24,477 nucleotides of DNA from the IMG/VR virus record IMGVR_UViG_3300050025_000051, positions 1 to 24,477 of that record, one strand, 5' to 3'. Origin of the DNA: a virus. A model generated the notes under the pieces. That model saw nothing but the letters and a program-made list of their open reading frames with translations. It ran no database searches and was not told where the DNA came from. A program made the translations under genes and the position numbers. Positions 14,784 through 24,000 of this stretch are shown here, piece after piece; positions within the stretch are counted from its first letter, which is position 1, and the number at the start of each line of letters is the position of its first letter.

Positions 14784-17700
14784 CTAATAGCGGAAATTAA
14801 CTCTGGCGCCGTATATCAAGTTGCTGATGCCATCCGATGATGTTATGATCGCGTAATAGGTGTAGTGCAAGTTGTCAATAATGCCACCAACCGCAACATT
14901 GGTAGTAGCAACCCCCAAAGGGAGCGTTACGGTATCGCTTATAAGTGTTGGGGTAAGAGTGATCAAATCAAGACTATATACCTTCACCTTGGTTAGTGTC
15001 ACTATTGATGCCATCACACCTACGGACTCTAATTGCGATCCATTTGGCAACCCCTGTATCGGCACGCACAGAACTCTTGCGTTTGATGCCCCCCCAGGTT
15101 GCCAATAACTCACACCAGAGCTAACAGTAAGTGTCCAATTAACTCCCGACACCGAATCATAAGACGACGCCATATCTGCGGCTGGCACTGATCTCGTATC
15201 CAACAGCCCGGCATTAACCCCTATCGTGTTTGTATTTGTATCTGGGTAAGCGGCCCCCATTGCGCTCTCCGTTAGCGCTACACTATCAAAACCAACTCCG
15301 GCATATGGAAGCTGGTTGCCTGACACGAAGCAGTTGGTCGTTGAAGCACTCAAACTAATACACTGGAAACCTGCGGATGAGATGTCTGCGAATACATTAT
15401 TCACGATGGAAATAGATGTGCTTACTCCTGGAACTGAAACGCCAATGGAACCGCTGCCCACCATAACATTGCCTGCTACGGTCGAACAGTTGGAATGCCC
15501 ACCCGCTGCCAACACTATGAATGTGCCCGATCCTGTTCCTATTATCGTGTTGTCCGAAATCGATGCGTAGCTCGTGTTAGACGATATACAGATACAGGTT
15601 ACAGTGCCTCCTACGTTGCTTATTGTATTGCTGGATATCTTAACTTTGGCTGTATTACTGATATCATTAACGCGAATGCCAAAACTCGCGTCTCCGTCTG
15701 CTATGGTGTTGTGGGAAACATCGACGTCGGCCAATCCGGTACTTATGTTTATGGCTCCGACGTTGGTATATGAGCCGGCACTGACATCTCCTATTCCACT
15801 AATCTGATTACCAGTTATAGAAGCAATAGTTGCGTTACCCACCCAAATGCCCCAGATGTTTGAGTCGGCCAGTTGAACGTCTTGTATGATGTTGTCTGTT
15901 ATAAATAGGTTGCTGGCTTTATTTCCGGGGCCCACGTTGTTCTCATTAAACACTGAAATACCGTATGTCAAGGATCCGGTTGAGCTTGGTATGGCCTCAC
16001 TTATGTTGTTCTTGCTGATGCGAACACTTCCTATGTTCTGCCCCACATCAACTGCTATTCCTGATATGTTTCCGCCTGTAACGCTCGGGATAGATATTGT
16101 ATTGCCCTCGATTACTATGCTGTTCGATGTCCCTAATGCTGCGACGACTCTGAGGCCGTAAGCTGATGCGGAAGTACCTGATACGCCGGTTATGCTGTTA
16201 TTGGTTAGTTGAAGAGTAGTACTAAACTGCCCATCACACACAACGCCCGAATAACAAGCGCCTATCGAGTTGTTGTCTATCTTTATGTCGTCCAAAGCGC
16301 CTGTTGCTGTTATGGCCGTATTTCCTGAGTTGGTTGCCGATGCGAAGTTGAAATAGCAGTTTGATACTTCGACACTTGACCCCGTAATCGCAACCAAAGC
16401 GCCAGTACCCGAAGTGTTAAGTACTTGTAGGTCACGCAGCTTGTTATTGCCGGCCAGAGTGATGAAATTCCCTGCGGCTCCTGTGTTTGTGATTGATTCT
16501 AAACCCGTAGCGCCCAAAAGATTAACGCCTGCTGGAACAACCAAATTTTTAGACGTTAAAACTTGGCCTACAATCTTTACAACCGTCTTTTCTGAACTTG
16601 GGTAGCTTGTTATGTATTGAAGTGCGCCATCCAGAGTTTTGAAGTTGCCCAGGAAGTTATAGTTGGACGAATCGACTGTTAGATCTTGCTTTTCGTCCAG
16701 ATTGTCTATGAACAGTCTCAAATCCGTAAGAGTGGCCTGATTTATTACCCCACCAACTACCGCAACGCTATAAAGTGGTAGTATCTTGCCATAAGTGTAG
16801 CTCGAGCCATACCCGTCAGTTAAAATTTCGCCCAAAGACTCCGTAAAGGCCTGAATCGAGCCAAATTCGTTGATTCCTATAACCACTGTGCCCGAAGTTA
16901 TGGCCGATGATATGATTGCCTTCTGGGTTACTACTGCTACTCGTGTTCCATTTACATAAGCCACGCCGCCCATCAAAGGAACCGCTTGTAGGCCGGTTTC
17001 AGAGTCAGAATAAGGTAAAGCGGCCAGGTCAAAGCCACGAACTACGCCATTAGACCGCATTTCTTTGGCCGGCAGTTGAGAAAACACCTCTACAAAGTCA
17101 TCTCGTACTTGGTTCAGAGCCATATTTCCAAACAAACGCGTATCATACAAGTGCGTGATGTATTTGCTGCTGACAAAGTGCGCATTACACAGCATCATCA
17201 GCTCATCAGAATCCGGAGCAGCAAACAAGGTGAGAGACTGCGTTGTTGAAGCAATGCCGGCCAACGTAGGAACAACCTCGATAGTCAAATAGTCGAGGTT
17301 ATTAGGGGCATAAAGTTTAAATACGCCCGAGAAAGTGGTCGCTACACTAACTGTTGGGCCAGGAAGAGAGGTGCTCGTATCAATAAGCGTAAATCCCCTC
17401 AATCCGCCACCCGAATCACCTATGTAAAATGTGTAAGTTCCGGCAGCAAATGACTCGGATACATCAATCAGTTCTATTCCATATCCCAAAGTCGTGTACA
17501 TCAGTCTTTGGTTCGCTTCGGTTAGTCCATTTGCGTCTATGCCCACTTGAATGATGCCCTTTTGAGACGATTCCTGACTAAAATATTTCTGAAGCGGCAC
17601 GAAAGATCCAGTGAAGAAAGCAGTTAGTGGTGTAGTTGAAGCCGATATGGTCTCGTGTACAGTAACGCAGGTAGAGTTAGCCGCATAAACCATATAGTTG

Positions 17701-19430
17701 CCATTCATATCAGCAGTAGAATGGCCGGTCAGGTTCATTACAGATCCAGCACCAACACCAAACTCGGTCGGATTGAGTGTGTTGCCGTTTGAGTCCTTGA
17801 TTGTTACGTTGGTGTCTGATATTGTGGCTGTTCCGGTAAGTAAAGTGGCTATCGTGCCCAGTTCTCGCCCATTCACAACATAAGAGCTGCCCAAGTTGCC
17901 GGTTATAGTCTGACTTACCACATTTGAGCCGTATACATCAAACCCCAGAGCGTAGTTGGCGTGTGGACTTGGTAGGATTTCAAGTATGTAGTCTGCTCCT
18001 ACCCAGTTATGCGCTATGGCCAACTCATTTCCAACTCTGAATGCGGTTATTGGAAAGTGTGCGGCTGAATTCGGATCAAGTACGTAGGCATTGATTCGCT
18101 CGGCTACTGATTCGGCATCAACAGTCCAAGCTTGAGTGACTGCGTTCTGATATAAGTTGAGGCCGGATACAGTTATTGTTCGTGTTTGTCCGGCACCTAC
18201 TCCAACTTCAACACGTAGGTCATATCCGTCGCCGTTAATGATCGCGCCGTTGAAACCCATGCTGACTACTCTGGCCGCTTGGGGGTTAAGTATAGCAATC
18301 GTATCAACCAAAGTGCCATTATGAACCACTGAACAAGCCAAGGGAGCCGCATCACTGGAAACTAACTTCGCGCCATAAATGCTGGCCGTTACTGTGCTGG
18401 TCTCCTTAAACGTATGAAGCACTAAAACCTGATATGCGGTTAGAGCGGCCGATGACGGGTTGCCTATGACCTGCGCAACTGGCCCTACTTCTACGATTTG
18501 ATAAGTACCGGCATCCAAAGCAGTCGTGGTCTCTATGGTCAGCAAATCACCTGCCACTACTCCGGTTAAGTTAGCGCTGGGTAAAGTAACCACAGAAGAA
18601 CCCAAAACATAAGAAGCCGAAGTAGAGACGATTTTACGCTGACTTGTGTTGAATACTGAGCCCGACTGAACCTGCTTAAGTATGCCGTTTGAGTGGAAAG
18701 TGGTTATGTGCTCTCCGGCCAAAACTCCCTCGGCCGCATCCAGACTATCAAGTGCCGCCTGAACTGTGGTAGCGGCCTTACTCAAAATCTCAAAGTTGCT
18801 CGTATCTACTGAAACATCCACCGCTTTGTGTTTGATTGCGGCCGGTAGAGTTGTGTCGATATGTGGTTCGGCCGTATTAGTGCCTGAAAGCAACAACTCA
18901 CCTACGTAGTTAAGTGCTTGACCAGCCGATGTAGAGTTGAGTGCCAAAATACCCGAAGCAGTGTCAGTAGGAGAAACGTGAATGGCATATACGTCGTGAA
19001 AGTCTGAAATGCCAGCTATGTGTCCATTTAGCCTGGGCGCAATAGCCCCAAGACCTGATTGAAGCCCGTCTATGTCTGCTGTCTCCGAATCTGACAAACC
19101 CTTCAAGTATGACGTAGAGTAATCCAGAGCAAGTTTAGCTTCTTTAATAGCTGCGTGATCATCAACATCAGCATCAACAACTGGCAAAGCAACCAAACCT
19201 CTATCTTCAAGCGCAGAAGTTTTCAAGTTGCCGTCTTGATCTATGCTGACTGAAATACGAGAGGCAAGATCTGTACGATTACCTTGGGGATTGACACCTA
19301 CGGCCTTTTCGAGAGCCTGGGTTGCGTCCTTCAAAGAGTTAAGTGTGTCGCCGCTGATCTCTGTCGCACCATTCTCTGTTGCTGGTAGAGTTGAATCGTC
19401 GTCTATGTTTTGCGGATATTTGGTTGCCAT
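14784..19430 (-). CDS. Large tail fibre/spike with adaptor modules and parallel beta-helix, 1548 aa
   Basis: This is a probable receptor-binding fibre. The N-terminal 100 residues (LNSLKDATQALEKAVGVNPQ, then GNRTDLASRISVSIDQDG) look like the conserved virion-attachment start found in many phage fibres. Residues about 410-500 (ERINAYVLDPNSAAHFPITA, FRVGNELAIAHN) and 765-920 (NGVVRGFDLAALPYS, GGVAYVNGTRVAV, TLTDLRLFIDNL) are shared with the first spike gene. Residues about 1000-1375 form a parallel beta-helix with a dozen N-x-I/F turns spaced 25-30 residues apart (NNSIGACYSGV, GNTISIPSV, HNTIADGDASFGI, DNTIIGTGSGTF). A C-terminal beta-sandwich (LPNGSQLESVGVMASIV) finishes it. The fold resembles polysaccharide lyases and hydrolases, but I see no definable catalytic site. 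AGAGG precedes ATG 19430 by six bases. The stop is TAG, 17 bases before the next ATG. Beta-helix identity is firm; its receptor and any enzyme activity are not. Confidence 0.72.
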   Translation of the reverse strand: MATKYPQNIDDDSTLPATENGATEISGDTLNSLKDATQALEKAVGVNPQGNRTDLASRISVSIDQDGNLKTSALEDRGLVALPVVDADVDDHAAIKEAKLALDYSTSYLKGLSDSETADIDGLQSGLGAIAPRLNGHIAGISDFHDVYAIHVSPTDTASGILALNSTSAGQALNYVGELLLSGTNTAEPHIDTTLPAAIKHKAVDVSVDTSNFEILSKAATTVQAALDSLDAAEGVLAGEHITTFHSNGILKQVQSGSVFNTSQRKIVSTSASYVLGSSVVTLPSANLTGVVAGDLLTIETTTALDAGTYQIVEVGPVAQVIGNPSSAALTAYQVLVLHTFKETSTVTASIYGAKLVSSDAAPLACSVVHNGTLVDTIAILNPQAARVVSMGFNGAIINGDGYDLRVEVGVGAGQTRTITVSGLNLYQNAVTQAWTVDAESVAERINAYVLDPNSAAHFPITAFRVGNELAIAHNWVGADYILEILPSPHANYALGFDVYGSNVVSQTITGNLGSSYVVNGRELGTIATLLTGTATISDTNVTIKDSNGNTLNPTEFGVGAGSVMNLTGHSTADMNGNYMVYAANSTCVTVHETISASTTPLTAFFTGSFVPLQKYFSQESSQKGIIQVGIDANGLTEANQRLMYTTLGYGIELIDVSESFAAGTYTFYIGDSGGGLRGFTLIDTSTSLPGPTVSVATTFSGVFKLYAPNNLDYLTIEVVPTLAGIASTTQSLTLFAAPDSDELMMLCNAHFVSSKYITHLYDTRLFGNMALNQVRDDFVEVFSQLPAKEMRSNGVVRGFDLAALPYSDSETGLQAVPLMGGVAYVNGTRVAVVTQKAIISSAITSGTVVIGINEFGSIQAFTESLGEILTDGYGSSYTYGKILPLYSVAVVGGVINQATLTDLRLFIDNLDEKQDLTVDSSNYNFLGNFKTLDGALQYITSYPSSEKTVVKIVGQVLTSKNLVVPAGVNLLGATGLESITNTGAAGNFITLAGNNKLRDLQVLNTSGTGALVAITGSSVEVSNCYFNFASATNSGNTAITATGALDDIKIDNNSIGACYSGVVCDGQFSTTLQLTNNSITGVSGTSASAYGLRVVAALGTSNSIVIEGNTISIPSVTGGNISGIAVDVGQNIGSVRISKNNISEAIPSSTGSLTYGISVFNENNVGPGNKASNLFITDNIIQDVQLADSNIWGIWVGNATIASITGNQISGIGDVSAGSYTNVGAINISTGLADVDVSHNTIADGDASFGIRVNDISNTAKVKISSNTISNVGGTVTCICISSNTSYASISDNTIIGTGSGTFIVLAAGGHSNCSTVAGNVMVGSGSIGVSVPGVSTSISIVNNVFADISSAGFQCISLSASTTNCFVSGNQLPYAGVGFDSVALTESAMGAAYPDTNTNTIGVNAGLLDTRSVPAADMASSYDSVSGVNWTLTVSSGVSYWQPGGASNARVLCVPIQGLPNGSQLESVGVMASIVTLTKVKVYSLDLITLTPTLISDTVTLPLGVATTNVAVGGIIDNLHYTYYAIITSSDGISNLIYGARVNFRY

Positions 19431-19462
19431 GTTTTTCCTCTAAATCTGAATGTTGGGCCGCG

Positions 19463-21007
19463 TTAGTTATATCTGATTACGGGAGTGCCAAGATACATAT
19501 AGCTGCCATCGTTTCCGGTAACGGCTATACGCAACATCAGCTCTTCGCCAAGTTTTTTTATTCTGCGCTGATCAAGGTTGCTGGTTATCGAACTTTCCAG
19601 ATACCCGCCGCCTACAAGTTTGGCTCCCGTCTGACCCGCAAAGTTCCAATCCGCAAAAGTCGTCCACCCTCCTGCTGCCCCACGCGGATCTTTGACGTAA
19701 ATTGTAAAATCTATCGTGTAGGTGTTTTGCGCTTGAATAAAAACAGCAGGCGAAATTACAATCGATCCTTGCGGCAAAGTAACTGGAAAATAGACATACT
19801 TGGTTGCCCCATTTGAAATAAACGGATCGGAAAGCGGCGAACCTGAGTCAATCGCCAAACCGTTATATACTATGTCGCTTCCTCTCGCAAAGAATGCTCC
19901 TGGGATCACGAGGTGCTTGGTACCACACGGAAAAGATGCGAGACCGAGATTAATATAAATCGCCTCGACTTGAGAGATTTGGGGTTCATAGGCTTCATCA
20001 CCAAGCCACGGCCTAATAATACAACTAACGTCAGGGGCATCTCCAAAATCGGCCATTCCTTGAAGTCCGTTGCCGTAAAGTCCATTACGCTCGAAAGTCA
20101 TGTCCATAAGGAACGTGGCGGTCTCAAAGTTGGTATTCCCTACCCGTACCATCTTGACTGACGGAGCCCCACCGACAAGACCTGAACCAGAAATGAAGTT
20201 ATCGCAAATCGAAAGACCTATGACTTGCTTTTGATAACCATCGCCGTACATACCGGTCTCGACGTATATGTTCCCAAGAACGTTTGCCTCAAAGTAGTTG
20301 CCCTGAATCGAAGTTGAATCAGCCAGGTACGAATAGGTAGGAACATCGGCTTCGCTCAATACAACTCCATAGCCTGCGTTTCCTTCGATGATACAGTTTT
20401 CGATCCTAATGCTAATGCCCCAAAGATCTACGCCATTCCCGGGACTATGCGCTATTTCTGAATTAGTTATGGTTACTGCGTTTATTTGTGCTGCTGCTGA
20501 AGCCTTGCCGTAAACTCCACCACCAACGCAGCCATCAATAAGGCAATGATCTACCGTAAGGCAAGTAGCGTGATGGTCTGAAATTCCGTCACCAATGTGA
20601 ATGCCATAGCCATATACGCAGATACAGACATTGTGTATTAACGTATGTGTCTGCGTAATATACAGAATGCCATCGCCGAGTCCGTCAATTCGTAAGTCCT
20701 CAATAACTGGACCACCCATAACGAGCTGCCAGTCATATCCTGGAGTGCTACTTATTGTAATCGATGGGCCTGTTCCGACATTGTTCAAAATAGTTTTGCC
20801 CCAACCTACGCCTACGATCTTGACGGCATTAGTTATAGTGAATCCCGTGTGTTTGTACGTTCCTGCTGGTATCAAAACCGTTCCGTAGGCCGCAGCAGTA
20901 ATGGCAGCCTGAATAGCTGCCGTGTCGTCATGTACGCCGTCACCAACTGCACCATAGTCTTTTACATTCAGGGTGCTGTTGATTCCGGTGCTAATAAAGG
21001 TTGTCAT
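19463..21007 (-). CDS. Tailspike with pectate-lyase-3-type beta-helix, 514 aa, no anchor domain
   Basis: This is a compact tailspike, probably a capsule or O-antigen depolymerase or binder. After only about 12 residues it enters the Pectate_lyase_3 start motif LNVKDYGAVGDGVHDDTAAI and then PAGTYKHTGF. Parallel beta-helix rungs follow to about residue 330 (LRIDGLGDGILYITQ, LIDGCVGGGVYGKA, NSEIAHSPGNGVDLWG, IIEGNAGYGVVLS). From about 350 to the end there is a beta-sandwich-like C-terminal domain with YVYFPVTLPQGSIVISPAVF and LGEELMLRIAVTGNDGSYMY, reminiscent of the end of the 1548-residue fibre. It lacks any N-terminal virion-binding module, unlike both neighbours, so it may dock onto one of them. 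ATG 21007 has AGGA nine bases upstream and lies 14 bases after the preceding stop. Members of this family are often glycan lyases or hydrolases; the substrate cannot be read from the sequence. Confidence 0.75.
   Translation of the reverse strand: MTTFISTGINSTLNVKDYGAVGDGVHDDTAAIQAAITAAAYGTVLIPAGTYKHTGFTITNAVKIVGVGWGKTILNNVGTGPSITISSTPGYDWQLVMGGPVIEDLRIDGLGDGILYITQTHTLIHNVCICVYGYGIHIGDGISDHHATCLTVDHCLIDGCVGGGVYGKASAAAQINAVTITNSEIAHSPGNGVDLWGISIRIENCIIEGNAGYGVVLSEADVPTYSYLADSTSIQGNYFEANVLGNIYVETGMYGDGYQKQVIGLSICDNFISGSGLVGGAPSVKMVRVGNTNFETATFLMDMTFERNGLYGNGLQGMADFGDAPDVSCIIRPWLGDEAYEPQISQVEAIYINLGLASFPCGTKHLVIPGAFFARGSDIVYNGLAIDSGSPLSDPFISNGATKYVYFPVTLPQGSIVISPAVFIQAQNTYTIDFTIYVKDPRGAAGGWTTFADWNFAGQTGAKLVGGGYLESSITSNLDQRRIKKLGEELMLRIAVTGNDGSYMYLGTPVIRYN
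20922..20974 (-). repeat. Diverged 53-base repeat, copy in 514-aa spike gene
   Basis: This segment encodes the start of the beta-helix (LNVKDYGAVGDG...DDTAA). It aligns without gaps to 22664-22716 in the upstream spike gene, with about 12 mismatches by eye. Many are third-position changes, so it looks like diverged homology under protein constraint. Confidence 0.7.
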
Positions 21008-21021
21008 GTTGAACCGTCCTA

Positions 21022-24000
21022 TTATGGTATAGTTGAGGCAAGAAGGTAATACAATGCCCCATTTATGATTATTGCTACCGTTCTATTTGCTGTGGGAGTG
21101 GTGCTGCCAACTATTCCAGTACCTTCCGTTTGTACTCCCAATACTGTATTCCCGGGGGACATATCGTACGAGTACACCTGCAAAGTATCAGCAATGCCGG
21201 CCGCAGGAGCGGTTGCATTTGCCAGGCCAAGAACCCCTCTGGCAGTTGAATCCGCGTGTGTCATTCCGCCGATCAGGAAGTTTTTGTTGGCGTCTGCTCT
21301 AAACGCCAACTCGCTGTTAACTTCGGCCGTAAGATCCGGAGCAGTATAAACATAGTCCGCACTTATTCTCCAGCTTGTATTGCTTCCCGTGCTGTCGTAT
21401 AGGTCAATAATGCTACCGTTTATCGTAGCCTTAGGTAAATTTGTAACGCCGCTTCTATTGTTGGGAAACTGACCAAGTATGCGACTAAGATCGGCAATAC
21501 CAAGATCGCCCGTATCAACACCTGGTTCTACGCTTATTTCGCCAGATGATAGCCCCCATAGAGTAAGATTCTGTGTGTTGATTGAGTCCGTACAAAAAAG
21601 ATGCCCAAAACGTTGAAGGTCAGCGCCATTTACTTGCGCCATATAAACGTTGTCCAGATCTAAAAAGATCGCGTCTGCATCGACCGGCTCCGCATTTCGT
21701 CCAGAAAGCGTGCCTCCGATAATCTGAATTGCTGAGCGAATAGATGGGTCTGTGCTGCCTACGACGCCCACACGAATTGCGCCTGTAACTATCTTATACG
21801 TATCCCCAGGCGAAATAGGACCACTGAAAGCCGCTACTGTAAGCGTGTGGGTGCTGGGATTAAAGCCAGTACATCTTCGCGCATGTCCTGCGTTGGTTCC
21901 TGTCTTCATTATCACCCAAAACCCAACCCAATAATCAGTCGTGCTTTCTACACGTGAGGCGTCTACCAAACTGGTTGTGGATCCAGACGAAGCTGCGCCG
22001 GTTGGGAAAGCTACCGATGGATTGTTTTCGAGCCAGCAGTTTAGTAACGTTGCGGAACTGCCTCTGCCTATATCCATCGCGCCGATCACATTGCTTTCAA
22101 TCACAGTATCTACAAAGAAGTGGTTCAAGTTGCTGCCAGAAAGAATTGCGCCCCATCCAAGACCATCTTGCATTAAGCACCGAAGCACATGGCCCGTGGT
22201 ATTGTCTCCACTGGGCCCAAAATACATCGACGAGACTTTCGACGCAAGGCACATACAGTCTTCCAGCGACACCTCTTGAAAAGAATCGAGATATATCGAG
22301 TTGTTAAAACCAGTAATGGACAGGTTACGAAAATGAGACATACCGATATTCACCAGATGAAGTCCGTCTCCGCTATCGTCTGCTCCAACAAGCACGAGGT
22401 TTTCCATCAAGCAACCCTCGATTAATGGTTCAACGCCGGGATCTGCCGCGATAAACAAATGCGCGCCGGGGATGGTTGGCGCATGAACAAGGCGAGATGT
22501 ATTGGTGTAGTTGGCAAGATTGATTCCGCCAACGCCAACAATATGCACGCCATTATTTAGAATAAGCGTGCCGCAAATCTTATAGTACGAAGATCCCGCC
22601 GGCACTGTAATCTCGCCCTGGCCTTGCGCGGTGACAAAATCTATTGCGCGTTGAAAAGCAGCAGTATCATCAGTTATTCCATCACCAACAGCGCCGTAGT
22701 CTTTTACGTTTAGGGTCGCCACGTAATTGTGCATCTGTGTATTGGTGACGTAATCATTCGAAAATTGGCTCAGCTGCTTGCCCAAATTAGCTATGATGAG
22801 GCGCCGATCAGTAAATGCGCCACTGAATGCTAGTGATGGCGTCTGCGTTGTGCCGTATTCCAAAATCGTTGCGCATCCTACTGAATCACCGTATCCATCG
22901 CTTTGTAGGCCGGCATAACTAAAACCGCTCTGACTGCCGCTCTTGATGATTAGATTGCCATATCGATTCAGCAGCACCATTCCAGACGCCGCAGCAAAGT
23001 CGGCTGATATTAGTGTTATGGTTTGCGCTGGTACTTCAAGTCTTCTACCGGCCACATAAGCAACTCCACCACTAAAACTGATGGTTGATGCTGTGTTTGA
23101 TAAGTATTCAAGGCCGCTAACTACTCCATTGTTGTATAGATCGTTTATGACTTGCTCTACGGCGCCTTGATTAAATGAGTCGTAAGTGTCGTTGGTTGAA
23201 GTGGTGCCTAACTGTCTCTTGTCTGTAAGGAAGCCCAAAGCGTAAGTGCCCAAGTTACCGCCTAAAAGTACAGAGCATACGTAAAGCCGTGAAGTAGTGC
23301 CGGCAAAAGCGTAGGAAGTAACGGTTTGCCCAACAGTACCAGTAGCAACACTTCCAGTAACTTCTACATCAGCTATTCCCAGGCCATTATAAGACGCAAC
23401 CTGAAGCCTGCCTATAAAAGGTGATGATAGGTCTGCTGGTATAATAGTTGCTGGTCCTTTGTTGCCGGCCTCTGATATTGTGAGGCTACCCGAACCATCT
23501 ACTCCCCACACGACAGCAACAACGGGAAAGTACTCATTCACCGAGACTATGCTGAGACCTGAAATGGCTTGGTAATCGAGTCTTATGGCCGTACTAACTT
23601 TCCCCAAACCCGTCGAATCAAAATCTACGAAAACATCATACACTTGGCCATCCGAAGTCTGACCAAATGCGGCTGAGTTCTTTACCACTTCCAGATTAAA
23701 AGTTCCTGATGGTAGAGTTGCGTTAAGTGTTCCTGCTTCCGTTATGTAGTAGGTTCCATTTGCGCTGGAAGTTTGATGGTTGGTCACATTACAGAGCGAA
23801 CCAACAGGAAGAGCAGGTGAAGTTGGTATGGCACTGATTCCTGACTGATTACAAACTACGCCAAAGTCAGACACCAAACTGCCGGCCAACATAGCACCAC
23901 AATCAGAGGGCGCCGAAACAGTAACCGAACTCAAGCCCAACACGCCACAAGCCGAACCTGAAACCAAAATCGTATAGTTGCTTCCTGGTATGTTGTGAGC

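Noticed and set aside
15316-16450. DNA-level tandem repeats in the long fibre gene
   Set aside because: The recurring N-x-I turns are protein-level beta-helix rungs; the underlying DNA is not a recent tandem repeat.
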